Origin: Deltaproteobacteria bacterium
Lineage (GTDB): Bacteria; JADJOY01
Assembly: GCA_016713535.1 (NCBI GenBank)
Contig: JADJOY010000003.1
Coordinates: 1-64,000 of the forward strand
DNA length: 64,000 nt
Reading direction: 5' to 3'
Part shown: positions 47,468 to 58,387 of the stretch, piece by piece
How positions within the stretch are numbered: the stretch's first letter is position 1
Layout: every line of letters begins with the position of its first letter
Translations under genes and position numbers: made by a program
The notes under the pieces: generated by a model
The model's input: the letters and a program-made list of their open reading frames with translations, nothing else
Told to the model about the DNA's origin: nothing
Database searches by the model: none

Positions 47468-48907
47468 GACGCGCGCGCGGGCCCGGTGTGGCCGCCAACG
47501 CGATCCTGCTGGTGACCGCCGGCACCACGGCGCGGCTCTTCTCGTTCGCGGGCTTCTGGATGCTGACCCACGTGCTGAGTCGCGCCGAGGTGGGGGTGAT
47601 CTCGCTCGCGCTCTCGGTCGGTGCCATGTGCTACGAGCCGCCCGACGGCGGGCTCGATCCGATGGTGGTGCGCGCGCTGAGCCGCGCCCACGGCCGCGAG
47701 GCTGCGCGCCTCGGCGCGGCTTTCGCGGCGAAGCTCATCTACGCCTCCGTCGCGGTGACGGTCGCGTTCGGGGCGCTGACGCTGCTCGTACCGGATGAAG
47801 CCTCGCGCCACACGGCTTTCCTGATCGTCGGCGGCTGGGTGGTGGGGAGCTTCGGGCGCACCCTGAGCGCGGTCTTCGCGGCGCGCGAGCGTTTCGTGTG
47901 GAAGGGCCTGCTCGACCTCGGCCGCTCGCTGGTGCTGGCCTTCGGCAGCCTGCTGGTGTGGGTCTTCCACGGGCCCTTGCTCGCAGCGGGCTGGGTGTAC
48001 GGGATGGGCGAGATCGCGCAGGGGCTCTTCACCGCCGCGATCCACCGGGTGCATTTCCGCGAGGTACGCGCGGCGTTCCATGGCCGGCTCGCGATCCGAC
48101 TCGCGCGGCAGGCGTGGCTGCCGGCGCTCTCGGCGCTCGCCGGGATGATCTACCTGGTTGGCGATCGCGTGGTGCTGTGGCGCTTCGCCGGGCGTGCCGA
48201 GGTCGGCGTTTACGAGGCCGTTTCGCGGATCCCGCTCGCGTTCGCGGTGTTGCCGGCCGCGCTCTCGAACGCAGCCTTTCCCGCGATCGCCGGTCGCGAC
48301 CGGGCACGGGCGAAGCGCATCTATCGCGAGGCGCTGGTGCTCCTGGTGACGCTCGCGGCCCACTCTCGCGGTGGGTGGCGCGGTGCTCGGCAACGCCGGA
48401 GTGGCGCTGCTCTATCCGGCCGACTACGCCGATGCGGCGCGCGGCTTCGCGCCCATCTGGATCGTCGCGGGTGCAGTGATCTTCGTCTCGTACGTGCCCA
48501 ACGCGGCGCTCCTGGCGCTCGGCCGGACCACCGAGCTGTCACGGATCACCGCCGCGCTCGCCGCTGGAAACATCCTGCTCAACCTGCTGGTCGATCCGTT
48601 CTTCGGCACGACCGGCGCCGCGAGCGTGATGCTGCTGACCCAGCTCGTCGGGCTGGTCGCCTACGCGCGCGGGGCTGGGCGCGAGCTCGGCGTGGCGGGC
48701 CCGTGGACCGTGCTCTCACCGGCGATCGTGATCGCGAGCGCGCTCAGCGGCGCGGCGGCGTGGTGGACACCGGGCCACGTGCTGGTCCGCGCCGCCGCGG
48801 GCGTGATCGTCTACGCGGGCGCCCTGGTCCTTCTGCGTGCCTGGCCGAGCGAGGCGATCGCGGCGTTGCGCGAGGCCGCGCATGGCGACGCACCGGCCGC
48901 AGCTTGA
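47464..48907 (+). CDS. polysaccharide flippase (MOP superfamily, frameshifted)
   Basis: GTG 47464 starts a polytopic protein with about twelve to fourteen membrane helices in all, of the Wzx-like polysaccharide transporter type: ARLFSFAGFWMLTHVLSRAEVGVISLAL at the start, IYLVGDRVVLW in the middle. The first frame runs to about 48360 then breaks within CGCGGCCCACTCTCGCGG; the second frame continues with GGAVLGNAGVALLYPADYADAARGF to 48907. One indel explains this. A lipid-linked oligosaccharide is the probable substrate. Confidence 0.83.
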
Positions 48908-49008
48908 CCGCCTGGGGAGGGGCGCAGCGTCCTGGCGGGCTGGGCGACGGGGTCGCTGCGGCATCGGGATGTGGCCGAGCGCCGACGCCGAGTCAGAGCT
49001 CGGGATGA

Positions 49009-50347
49009 TCACGACTTGCGGCGCCGCCTCAGTGCGAACAACGTGAGGCCGGCGAGCGGCGCCGCGGCACTCGATGACGAACCGCGGTTGATGTTGCAGC
49101 CGCCGCCCGAGCCTTCGTCGACCACGCCGCAGGTGGTGGGCGCCGACGCCGGGAGGAGGTCGCCGAGGTACGGGTTGAAGAGGTACTCGCAGTACCCGGC
49201 GGAGTGCTCGGCGGCGAAGTCGTAAAGGACGGCGGTGGAGTAGGCGGGATCGAAGAGCCAGTCGCCGCCCACGGGCACGCCGGGCACGTTCGCGAAGCCC
49301 CACGGTGGCACACCGCCGCCGCCCCCCTCGTGGCCCGCGAACTCGCCGCCCAGGCGAATGTCCGCCGCTCCCCGCAGCACGAAGTCGTTCGAAGCGTCGG
49401 TGTCGGTGTTCCGCCCCGGCGCATAGGCGAAGGCCGAGTCCCACAGCCGAGGCTGGCCCGCGTCACCCTCGATCGCACGCCGCAGCGGCCACAGCTCGTC
49501 GACGCCCGAGAGCAGCCCGTACGCGACGACCTGCCCCGGCACGCCGCTCTCGATGATCGTGTGGTCGGGCTCGCCCGCGAGCGCAGGGCTGCCGGCTGGA
49601 GCCACCCGGTAGATCACCTTGTCGGTGCCACCGGCGGCGTTGCACTCGACGCTGTTCAGGAAGCCGATCGGGCGCTGCTGCTCGGCGCAGCTCGCGGGCC
49701 CGTGCCCTTGCGGCTCGAGGTAGACGCGCAGGTGCGAGAAGGCCTCGGAGAAGGTCTCCGAGAAGGCGCCGGCGGCGTCCTCGAACTGGACGCCGTAGGG
49801 CCGGTACTGGGTGGTGGGGAAGGCGGTCCCGCGGGTGATGTCGGTGCGATCGGTGTACGCGTTGAGATACCCGTGGGCGTTGATGTCGGTGACCAGGAAG
49901 CGCCCGAACGCGGTGCCGTCCTTCTCGGCCACGATGCGCTGGTTCTCCATGTCGTTCTCGTGGTCGGTGCCGCCGAACGAGTTCAGTCCTCGGGGTGGAA
50001 GTACGAGTACTCGATCCAGTAGTGGGTCGCGGTCTCCACCACGTCGAAGTACACGAAGGCGCGCAGCGGAAACGCCTTCGACTCCATGTTCTCGGTGTTG
50101 TCGTGGAGTCCCAGTTGCCGTCGAAGTCGACGTTGGTGAGGAAATCGCGGCGGAAGTTGTCGAGGTCGTCGTCCAGACCGTCGGCCACATCCTGGTAGAT
50201 CACCGGCGCGTAGTGAGTCGCGAGCTCGCGGTCGGTGATTCCGCTCGACAGCAGGTGATCCGCGCGCGCGGCGCTCGCGGCGAGCAACACGGCGCCGAAC
50301 GCCCGAGCCAGCGTGCGCGAAGCGCGAGACGATGAGCCGATCGGCAT
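49009..50347 (-). CDS. secreted protein with MYXO-CTERM-like tail (two frameshifts)
   Basis: ATG 50347 starts a signal peptide ending ARA. The mature N-terminus reads ATHYAPVIYQDVADG. The frame breaks near 50108 (after DFDGNWD) and resumes as LHDNTENMESKAF, then again near 49990, where one C seems lost before LNSFGGTDHENDMENQR. The C-terminus is GGCNINRGSSSSAAAPLAG then LTLFALRRRRKS: a Cys, hydrophobic stretch and Arg cluster of MYXO-CTERM type, which is cleaved and anchors proteins at the surface in Myxococcota. The HENDMEN stretch faintly recalls the HEGDWE-like block of VPS62/NPP1 families; function unknown. Confidence 0.75.
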
Positions 50348-50527
50348 GGAGGCGCTCCCAGGAGCCCGAGGCGGGCCCGTGACGCCGATGTTACGGACCG
50401 GCTCGAGCCGCGGTCAAAGCGTCCGCCCCGGAGGGGATGCGTGACGAATGGCCGTGGCCGGATCGTGCTAAACCTCCGCGATGTGGGAACGATCTCGTTC
50501 CGTAGGCCGTGGCGCGGGATCCCCGCC

Positions 50528-51112
50528 ATGAACGTGCGCGGGTGCCGGCTCGCCGCGCTCGTCGTGGTCGGGCTCCTGACCGGGTGCGCGACCGCGTCGT
50601 CGGTCGGCGAGTCCGTGCAAGGGCTCTTCGCGCCGAGCCCGACCCTACCGCCGTCGTCGTCCGAGCGGGGCGCCGCCACCGCGCCGGACCCCAGCGTCTC
50701 TCCGCGTACCGGGTACGCCGCGAAGGCCAGGGTCGCCGTCCGGCGCCGTGCCGCCGCAGAGGCCGAGGTGGTGGGCGAGCTCGCCCGCGGCGAGGCGGTG
50801 CGGCGCTATCAAACCGTCGCGGGCTACGTGTTCGTCACCACCGACGCGCCCGCGCGCGCAGGCTGGGTGCACGAGCGCGAGCTGACCGAGCGGCGCCCAG
50901 CGTCCGGCGCGAGCAAGGCCGCACCGCGGCCGCGGCCGGGCGCACCGGTTCCCCACCCGCCACCGTGCCAGCAGCTAAAGCCACCGCACCCTCCCACCGG
51001 ACGCCCCGGCTCGGCGATGCCCGCCAGTGAGGCCGGCACGCAGCCGACGACGGATCCCGCTCCCGAGCCGCCGGTCAAGCCGCGCGAGCGCTCGGTGTTC
51101 GATCCGTACTGA
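50528..51112 (+). CDS. SH3-like domain lipoprotein
   Basis: A 194-residue lipoprotein with lipobox LTGC (Cys20). Residues about 70-115 form a small SH3-type domain (KARVAVRRRAAAEAEVVGELARGEAV, then GYVFVTTDAPARAGWVHERELT). The rest is a Pro/Ala-rich tail ending FDPY, where an alternative frame reads equally plausibly, so an indel is possible. Cell-wall targeting is inferred from the domain. ATG 50528 is used. It precedes the DUF389 gene. Confidence 0.7.
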   Translation: MNVRGCRLAALVVVGLLTGCATASSVGESVQGLFAPSPTLPPSSSERGAATAPDPSVSPRTGYAAKARVAVRRRAAAEAEVVGELARGEAVRRYQTVAGYVFVTTDAPARAGWVHERELTERRPASGASKAAPRPRPGAPVPHPPPCQQLKPPHPPTGRPGSAMPASEAGTQPTTDPAPEPPVKPRERSVFDPY

Positions 51113-51136
51113 ACGCCGCGCCTGCGCGAGCGTGAC

Positions 51137-52837
51137 ATGACGGACACCGAGCGGCCTGCCGACGAGCAGCATCGCCCCGCTCGGCTGAGGGGCTTCTCCG
51201 AGGGGTGGGTCGGCGCCATCCACGGGCTCGCGCGCGTCTCGCCCGAGCGCCGGGCGTCGGTCCTCGACGACATCCTCCAGGGCTCCCAGCCGACGCTCAC
51301 GTATTACGCGCTCCTCGGGATCTCCGAGCTCATCGCCGGCCTCGCGCTGATCCTGAACAGCGACGCGACCCTGATCGGCGCGAACATCGTGGCGCCGCTC
51401 ATGACGCCGATCTTCGGGATCGCGCTCGGCCTCGCGCGCGCCGATCTCAAGCTGCTGCGCACCGCGCTGGTCGCCGAGTTCGGGGGCGCCGTCGTGGGCA
51501 TCGTGTTGTGCTTCGCCCTCGGTCTGCTGCCCTTCGCGCAGGACGTCACCCCGGCGCTGCTCGCGCAGACGCGTCCCACCCTCATCGACCTCTTCGTGGC
51601 CGCGCTCGCCGGCACCGCCGGCGCGCTGGCGATGATCGACGATCGCATCAGCCCGGCGTTGCCGGGGGTGGCGATCGCGACCGCCCTCAACCCGCCGATC
51701 GCGGCGATCGGACTGAGTCTGGCGCTCGGCGCCTACCAGGGCGCGTGGGGCGCCTTCCTGCTCTTCTTCGCGAACGTGCTCGCGATCCTCGCGGTCGCTG
51801 GCGTCACGTTCGTGATCGCCGGGTTCGTGACGCGCCAGGAGATCGGCTCGCTTCGCGACCTCGCGCGGCGCTTCGCCGTCGCCGCGGTGGGCCTCCTGGT
51901 GATGACCGTCCTGCTCACCGGCCACCTCAGGACGATGGTGCGCGACCTGCGGACCCAACGCGTGCTCGGCGACGTGCTGAACCGCGAGCTGGCGAAGCGG
52001 CCGAGCACGGCGCTCGCGAGCCTCGAGTTCGACGTGCACCGCGACGGTGTCGAGGTGCTGTCGGTGGTGCGGACGCCGCGGGTGATCGAGCCGCCCGAGG
52101 TGCAGCGCATGCAGGACGCGCTTGCCGAGCGCCTCGGCGTCTCGGTGCGACTCTTCGTGCGGTGTGCCTTCACGACCGACGTCGCGGCGACCGGCTCGAC
52201 CAGCCTGCGGCCGTACCTCGGCCTCGACGGCAAGGTCTCGGAGGCGCCGATCGCGCCCGAGATGCGGCTGCTACAGGTCGCCGAGCAGGTGGCCCGCGAG
52301 GTCGCCGCGGCCCGACCCGAGATCGTGCTCCTCAACACCGACCTCGCCCAGACACCCGCCGGGCCGGTCTTCGTGGTCTCGGTCGAGACCCCGAGGAACC
52401 CCGAGCCCGAAAGCGTCGCGCGCTTCGAGACCCACCTGCGCGAGCGGCTGACGCACGAGACGCTGCGCGTGGTGGTGCGTCGCGTCGAGTCGGTCGACAT
52501 CACCTCGAAGGGGCGCATCCTCTTCGGCGCGGCGCACTTCGGCGACCGCACCGTCGAGGAGCAGGAGCAGGCGGCGCGCGTGGAGGCCGCGGTGCGCGAC
52601 GGGCTCGGCAAGCTCCCCGACGTGTTCGCCACCGCGGTCGACGCCGTGCGCGGCGACCGCGGCTGGGTGGTCCGTGCCGAGGTCGTGGGCCCGCGCGTGC
52701 CGAGCCCCAAGGACGTCCGGTCGGTCGAGGCGAGCGCCCGTGGGGCGAGCGGCGAGGTGGTGAGCGTGTCGCTCCTGGCGCGCGCCGAGGTGGTCGTCGA
52801 CGCGGGCGGATACGGCGCGCGCGGCGAGTCGCACTGA
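51137..52837 (+). CDS. DUF389 membrane protein
   Basis: A 566-residue protein of the DUF389/TIGR00341 family. About six membrane helices (residues about 55-275) carry LLGISELIAGLALILNSDATLIGANIVAPLMTPIF-like features in short blocks, plus LPGVAIATALNPPIAAIG. A large C-terminal soluble domain repeats PEVQRMQDALAERLG and similar. Function is unknown. The gene is preceded by the SH3-like lipoprotein with a 24-base gap. Confidence 0.87.
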   Translation: MTDTERPADEQHRPARLRGFSEGWVGAIHGLARVSPERRASVLDDILQGSQPTLTYYALLGISELIAGLALILNSDATLIGANIVAPLMTPIFGIALGLARADLKLLRTALVAEFGGAVVGIVLCFALGLLPFAQDVTPALLAQTRPTLIDLFVAALAGTAGALAMIDDRISPALPGVAIATALNPPIAAIGLSLALGAYQGAWGAFLLFFANVLAILAVAGVTFVIAGFVTRQEIGSLRDLARRFAVAAVGLLVMTVLLTGHLRTMVRDLRTQRVLGDVLNRELAKRPSTALASLEFDVHRDGVEVLSVVRTPRVIEPPEVQRMQDALAERLGVSVRLFVRCAFTTDVAATGSTSLRPYLGLDGKVSEAPIAPEMRLLQVAEQVAREVAAARPEIVLLNTDLAQTPAGPVFVVSVETPRNPEPESVARFETHLRERLTHETLRVVVRRVESVDITSKGRILFGAAHFGDRTVEEQEQAARVEAAVRDGLGKLPDVFATAVDAVRGDRGWVVRAEVVGPRVPSPKDVRSVEASARGASGEVVSVSLLARAEVVVDAGGYGARGESH

Positions 52838-52868
52838 GCTGCGGGCCGGGGGCGCGATCCTGCGCGCG

Positions 52869-53276
52869 TCACGCCGGCGCGAAGCGCGTCTCGAGGTCGT
52901 TCAAGAGCTCACGGTCGGCGGGCGGGAACTCGAGCGAGCGAAGGTCGCCGCGCTCGATCCAGCGGTGATCCGCCACACCCAGGTGGCGCGCCTCGCCGCT
53001 CCGCCAGCGGCAGTCGAAGAAGAAGAGTCGCACCGTCTTCTCGGGGTACGCGTGCACCAGCTCCTGGCGCAGCTCGCCGACCTCGATCACGAGGTCGAGC
53101 TCTTCGCGCACCTCGCGCAGCAGCGCCGCTTCGGCGCTCTCGCCCGCCTCGATCTTGCCGCCCGGGAACTCCCAGGTGCCGGCGAGGTGAGCGCCCGCCG
53201 GACGCTGGGTGACGAGCAAGCGCCCGTCGCGCCACACCAGCGCGGCGACGACGTCGATCACCCGGCCTCGTGGCAC
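52869..53276 (-). CDS. Nudix hydrolase, MutT-like
   Basis: A 135-residue enzyme with the Nudix box GGKIEAGESAEAALLREVREELDL intact in its key G, E, R, E, E positions. It resembles MutT (8-oxo-dGTP cleaning) of the (deoxy)ribonucleotide-sanitising class. GTG 53276 is chosen because GAGGAG lies 6 bases upstream; GTG 53282 is too close to it. It overlaps nothing, and follows the M16 protease gene by 16 bases. Confidence 0.85.
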   Translation of the reverse strand: MPRGRVIDVVAALVWRDGRLLVTQRPAGAHLAGTWEFPGGKIEAGESAEAALLREVREELDLVIEVGELRQELVHAYPEKTVRLFFFDCRWRSGEARHLGVADHRWIERGDLRSLEFPPADRELLNDLETRFAPA

Positions 53277-53292
53277 CCGCACCTCCTCGCGC

Positions 53293-54936
53293 TCACGCCG
53301 CGAGCGAAGAGGACGAGCCCGAGCCGGGCGTCTCCGGGTGGGTCGATCCCGCGCCAGGCGTGACCGTCGCGCCGGAGCCGCCACCGGCGGCCGCCGTCTT
53401 CGGCACGTCCAGCGCGCGGCGCAGACCCCGTACGCGCCGCAGCGTCGCGAGCTGGAGCAGCACCAGCACCGCGAACCCCGCCGGCACCGCCCACGCCACG
53501 AGGCGGGCGAGCCACGTCGGCTCGGGCTCTGGACCCGGTGGGGTGGCGGAGCGCGCGTCGATCCGGAGCTCTTCCACCCCCCAGCGATCGGCGACGCGCT
53601 TCAGGTCCTTGCGCGACACGCGCTTGAGCGGCTCGACCGGGTCGACAGGCAGCTCGTTCGGCTCCAGCACGCCGGCCATCCAAGCCAGGTGGTTGGCGAG
53701 GTCCTCGCCGCTCAGGTGCTCGCGGAGGAATCGGTTGGCCACCCGGTTGCGCGCCTCGAGCACCTCCTCGGGCGCGATCTCGCCGCTCGCCACCCGCGTG
53801 AGCTCGGCGTCGAACGCGTCGGCCATGGCGCCGAAATCGTTCTCGTCGGCGGAGGCGTAGAGGTAGAGCATTCCCTCGTGGCGGTTGGGCGTGAAGTACA
53901 CGTAGGGCGCGTAGCTCATGCCGCCGTGGACGCGGATGCGGTCGTAGAGACGAATCTCGAGCAGCTCCTGAAGCACCCACAGCGCGTAGTAGTCGGGGTC
54001 GCGAGCGCCGGCGGCCACCATGCCGTGGAGCAAGGCGCCGGTGTGGTCGAGGTCCTCGGTCTGGATCGGACCCGGGTTGCGCTCCGGGCGGCGGGTACGC
54101 GGGGGGAGCGCGGCCCGTCCACGTGAGCTGACCGACCGTCTTCTCGATCGCGCCGCGGATCTCCTCGGCCGGGCGATCGGCGAGAACGACCAGCACCAGC
54201 GCGGGCGGGCGGTAGTGCGCCTGGTAGAAGTTACGGAGCTGGCGGGCGGTGAGCTGGTCCACCGATTCGGGGTTCCGCCCTCCGGGCGCGCGATCGCCTG
54301 GTCGCCGTAGAGCTGACCGCGGACGCCGAGGAGGAGCTGATCGTCCTGCTTTTCGGCGAGCTCGCGGGCGACGATCTGACGCTCGAGCTCGATCTGCTCG
54401 GGTGTGAACGATGCGCCGGCGAGCGAGCGCGCCACCAGCTCGAGGGCCGGCTCGAGGTCGGCGGCGAACGAGTCCACCACCGCATAGGTCATGTCGACGG
54501 TGGTGAACGCGTTGTAGTACGCGCCGTTGGCCTCGAGCTTCTGGATCAGCCCGTGGATCGCCGGGTCGGTCTCGCGATCGAACAAGACGTGCTCGACGAA
54601 GTGCGCGACCCCGTTGGCGTTGTCCGGCTCGACGGCGGAGCCAGCCTGGACCACGAAGCGCACGTGCGCCTCGCCGCTTCCGGGCGTGCGCTGAACCCAC
54701 AGCCTGAGCCCGTTGGGGAGCGTCGAGGCCTCGACCTCGACGAGGCGCGGCCCCGCCGCCGCGACCGACGCCGGCGGAGCCGGGACGAGGGGTGGCGCGA
54801 CCTCGGCGTGGGCTGCGGTGACGCTGCCGCCCAGCGCCAGGCCGACGGCTACGAGCCAGGCCCCCCCGCGCCGGCGAGCGGGCGAGCGCACGGCGGCGCG
54901 CGGGCTCGAGGGGGTGGGGGGGCTGGTGAGGAACAC
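53293..54936 (-). CDS. M16 zinc peptidase with C-terminal membrane helix (two frameshifts)
   Basis: A 547-residue protein. A signal peptide ends AHA near residue 45. The inverted zinc motif is HFVEH (about residue 113), and the substrate domain contains ERQIVARELAEKQDDQ. Two compensating frameshifts occur: near 54270 the frame switches to NPESVDQLTARQLRNFYQAHYR-like text, and near 54100, at a run of six G, it switches back. The C-terminus has a membrane helix (LVAWAVPAGFAVLVLLQLA) and Ser/Gly-rich tail. M16 proteases usually come as two halves or pairs; here there is a single chain, anchored. Confidence 0.85.
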   Translation of the reverse strand: MFLTSPPTPSSPRAAVRSPARRRGGAWLVAVGLALGGSVTAAHAEVAPPLVPAPPASVAAAGPRLVEVEASTLPNGLRLWVQRTPGSGEAHVRFVVQAGSAVEPDNANGVAHFVEHVLFDRETDPAIHGLIQKLEANGAYYNAFTTVDMTYAVVDSFAADLEPALELVARSLAGASFTPEQIELERQIVARELAEKQDDQLLLGVRGQLYGDQAIARPEGGTPNRWTSSPPASSVTSTRRTTARPRWCWSFSPIARPRRSAARSRRRSVSSRGRAALPPRTRRPERNPGPIQTEDLDHTGALLHGMVAAGARDPDYYALWVLQELLEIRLYDRIRVHGGMSYAPYVYFTPNRHEGMLYLYASADENDFGAMADAFDAELTRVASGEIAPEEVLEARNRVANRFLREHLSGEDLANHLAWMAGVLEPNELPVDPVEPLKRVSRKDLKRVADRWGVEELRIDARSATPPGPEPEPTWLARLVAWAVPAGFAVLVLLQLATLRRVRGLRRALDVPKTAAAGGGSGATVTPGAGSTHPETPGSGSSSSLAA

Positions 54937-55055
54937 GGGGAAACGCCGACGGGCCGCGCAGCATAGCTTGCCCCCTCGCCGATGCTAGTGCCCCTCGGGT
55001 AGCTTCGCCGCGGGTCCGGCGACGGCGCGCGTGCGGCGCCGGGCGAGGTGAATCG

Positions 55056-56788
55056 ATGCGTTTGCGCGTGGCTCGCCCAGGTCAACACCACGGTAGGCGC
55101 CCTGGAGGCGAACCGGCGACGCATCGCCGCGGCGCTCGGCGAGGCGCGCGCCGCGGGCGCCGAGCTGGTGGTGTTCCCGGAGCTGGCGCTCACCGGCTAC
55201 CCGCCGGAGGACCTGGTCCTTCGCACCGATTTCCTCGCCGCGGCGCGGGCCAGCCTCGATCGGCTGGCGGCCGAGACCGGCGGGCTCACGGCGATCGTCG
55301 GCACGGCGCTCCTCGAGGACGACGTGTTCAATGCCGCCGCGATCGTGTCGGACGGCGCGGTGCGGGGCTTCGCGCGCAAGGTGAAACTCCCCAACTACGG
55401 CGTGTTCGACGAGGAGCGCTACTTCGCGCCCGGCGAGGCGCCCACGGTCGTCACCCTCGGCCAGCTCCCGATCGGCGTCAGCATCTGCGAGGACATCTGG
55501 GTGCCCGACGGGCCGCTCGTGCCGCAGGTGCGCACCGGTAACGCGCTGCTCGCGGTCAACATCTCGGCGTCGCCCTACCACCGTGGCAAGGAGCACGTGC
55601 GCCGCACCATGCTCGCCGCGCGCGCCGCAGACCACAGCGTGCCGCTGGTGTTCGTGAACCTGGTGGGGGGCCAGGACGAGCTGGTGTTCGACGGCGGAAG
55701 CGCCGTGTTCGACGAGCAGGGGCGGGTCGTCGCCTCGGCCGCGATGTTCGCCGAGGATCTGCTGGTCGTGGACATCGACCTCGCCCGGGCGCGGGGACGG
55801 CGCCTACGCGAGCCCATGGCGCGCCGCACCTGGCTGCACGTGCCCGAGGCGCCGGTGAACGTGGTGGCGGTGCCGCGCCCCGCGGCACCCGCGGGGGCGC
55901 TCGCGGCGGCGGCGGCGAGGCTCGCGCCGGATCTCGCCGAGCTCGAGGTGGTGTGGCGCGCGCTGGTGCTCGGGCTCGCCGACTACGTGCGCAAGAACGG
56001 CTTCCAGACCGTGCTGGTCGGGCTCTCGGGCGGGATCGACTCGGCGCTCACCGCGGCGATCGCCGTCGAGGCTCTCGGCGCGGAGCGCGTCCACGCGGTC
56101 ACGATGCCGTCGCGGTTCTCCTCGGAGGGCACCTTCAACGACGCCCTCGAGGTCGCGAAGCTCCTCGGCATCGCGTGCCCGACCATCCCCATCGAGCCGC
56201 TCGTCGGGCAGTTCGCCACCGCGCTGGCGGCGCTGTTCGCGGGCCGGACGGCCGACGTCACCGAGGAGAATCTGCAGGCGCGCATCCGCGGCACGCTCTT
56301 GATGGCGCTCTCGAACAAGTTCGGGCACCTGCTGCTCACCACCGGCAACAAGAGCGAAAACGCCATGGGTTATTGCACCCTCTACGGCGACATGGCGGGT
56401 GGCTTCGCGGTGCTCAAGGACATCCCCAAGACGCTGGTGTTCGCGCTCTCGCGGCACCGCAATCTGCGTGGGCCCGGCAAGGTGATCCCCGAGTCGGTGA
56501 TCGAGCGACCACCCACCGCCGAGCTCCGCGAGAATCAGAAGGACGAGGACTCGTTGCCGCCCTACGCGGTCCTCGACCAGATCCTCGCCGGATACGTGGA
56601 GGAGGACCGCTCGATCTCCGAGATCGCGGCGCGCGGGCTCGACATCGAGCTGGTGCGCAGGGTCGCGCGCACCGTCGATCGCAACGGAATACAAGCGCCG
56701 CCAGGGACCGCCGGGGATCCGCATCACGCCCAAGGCCTTCGGCAAGGACCGGCGGATGCCGATCACCAACGGCTGGGATCGCGGGTGA
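55056..56788 (+). CDS. nadE: NAD+ synthetase, glutamine-dependent (frameshifted)
   Basis: Makes NAD+ from nicotinic acid adenine dinucleotide. An N-terminal nitrilase-type glutaminase domain has the catalytic Glu ([13 protein letters not shown]), Lys (ARKVKLPN) and Cys (GVSICEDIW). The synthetase domain has [15 protein letters not shown] 55056 is preferred, with GAGGTG upstream, giving MRLRVA then, after a GC-type slip near 55074, [18 protein letters not shown] 55048 in the other frame is less likely. Near 56692 an extra G breaks the frame; removing it gives [19 protein letters not shown] and a stop at 56788, which overlaps the next gene's GTG. Confidence 0.88.
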
Positions 56789-58299
56789 CGGGGCGCGCGC
56801 GTCGCGCGAGCGTGGCGGCGCTACTGGTCGGCGGGCTGTGGCGGGGGGCGACCTCGCTCGCCGTCGCCGGCGACCTCGCGAGCACGGACGGTCGCGGTGT
56901 CTCGGAGGAGGCCGGCGAGGCGACTGGCGAGACCGTGACCCTCCCCGACGCCGCGCGCACCCTCGAGACCCTCGCCCCCCTCGCCGCCGATCCCGACTGG
57001 AAGGTCCGGCGCGCGGCGCTGGAGCGCCTCGCGGCCCTCGGGCGGAGCGCCTCGGCGCTCCTCGAGCGGGGTCTGCTCGAGGATCCGGCGTGGCAGGTGC
57101 GCAAGATGGGGGCGCGCGGGCTCGGCACGCTCGGCGAGGAGGCCGCGCTGGTTCGCTCGCTCGAGCACGAGCCGGACTGGCGGGTGCGCGAGGAGGCGGT
57201 ACTGGCCCTCGGGGCGCTCGGGCCCCGCAAGGTCTCTCCGCGCGGCACGCCGGACCCACCCCCGCCGATCCTGCGGGCACTGCTCCACGATCCCGACGAG
57301 CACGTCCGCGCGGCCACCGCCCGGGCGCTCGGCACGTGGGGGCCGGGCGCGATCGACGTCCTCACCCAGACCCTCGGGCGCGATGCCCCGGACGGCGGGC
57401 GGAACATCGGCGACGCGCTGGTGGCGATCGGTCCGGCGGCGCTGCCCGCGCTCGGCGACGTGCTGCGGGACCAACGAGGCGGCGAGGAGCGCGCCGAGAC
57501 CCTGAGCCTCCTCGGCCGCTTCGGGCCGCCTGCACGCACGTACCTCGAGCCGGGTCTCGCGGATCCGTCGAGCGAGGCGCGTCAGGCGGCGGTGAAGGCG
57601 ATCGGTACGTTCGGCGAGGCCGAGCTCGACGCGGTGCTGGTCGCGGCCGAGGACCGCGATCCTTCGGTGCGTGTGGTCGCCTACGAGGCGCTCAAGAACA
57701 TGGGCCCGCGCGGCCTCGCTGCCGCGACCGATGGGCTCGCCGATCCCGAGTCGGACGTGCGGATCGCCGCGACCCAGTCCCTCGCCGCGTTCGGGGCCGA
57801 CGCCGCGGAGCCGCTGGCGCGGGCAGCCCGCGACGAGTACTGGGGCGTGCGCTTCCAGGCGATCCAGAGCCTGTCGCGGCTGGGTGCGCCGGGTGTCACG
57901 ACCCTCGCGGCGCTGCTTCGTGATCCCAACGACGACGTGCGCCACGAGGCGGCGCTCACGCTCGGCCCGATGGGCGAGGCGGCGAGCGGCGCGGTGGCGG
58001 GCCTCGAGGCGGCTCTCGCCGACCCTGTGGGGCGGGTGCGCAAGGCTGCGGCGTTCTCGATCGGTCGGCTCGGTCCGGCGGCGGCGCCCGCTGTCCCGGC
58101 ACTCGGCCGCTGTGTCGCGGACAAGGTGGCGGGAGTACGGCTCGAGGCGACGCTCTCGCTCAGGGCGCTCGGTCCCCTGGCGGCGCCCGCGCGCGAGGCG
58201 CTCGAGAAGGCGGCCCACGGCGACGACGGCGCCGTGGCGTACCACGCCGAGCGTGCCCTGCGTGCGCTCGGGGCGCCGGCACCAGCCGACGCGCGGTGA
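56785..58299 (+). CDS. secreted HEAT-repeat protein
   Basis: A 504-residue protein with an N-terminal signal ([10 protein letters not shown]...) and from about residue 60 to the end a run of HEAT/PBS-lyase-type repeats ([66 protein letters not shown]). Such solenoids bind other proteins. GTG 56785 overlaps the reconstructed nadE stop by 4 bases, which supports the frameshift correction there. Partner and role are unknown. Confidence 0.84.
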   Translation: MTGRARRASVAALLVGGLWRGATSLAVAGDLASTDGRGVSEEAGEATGETVTLPDAARTLETLAPLAADPDWKVRRAALERLAALGRSASALLERGLLEDPAWQVRKMGARGLGTLGEEAALVRSLEHEPDWRVREEAVLALGALGPRKVSPRGTPDPPPPILRALLHDPDEHVRAATARALGTWGPGAIDVLTQTLGRDAPDGGRNIGDALVAIGPAALPALGDVLRDQRGGEERAETLSLLGRFGPPARTYLEPGLADPSSEARQAAVKAIGTFGEAELDAVLVAAEDRDPSVRVVAYEALKNMGPRGLAAATDGLADPESDVRIAATQSLAAFGADAAEPLARAARDEYWGVRFQAIQSLSRLGAPGVTTLAALLRDPNDDVRHEAALTLGPMGEAASGAVAGLEAALADPVGRVRKAAAFSIGRLGPAAAPAVPALGRCVADKVAGVRLEATLSLRALGPLAAPAREALEKAAHGDDGAVAYHAERALRALGAPAPADAR

Positions 58300-58387
58300 G
58301 GTTCGCGGCGCCTCCGATGCCGGCATCGAGCCGGCCTGGAGGGCCGCGCTCCTTCGCGGCCGCGGGGCTCGCGCGGGGGTGGACCGG

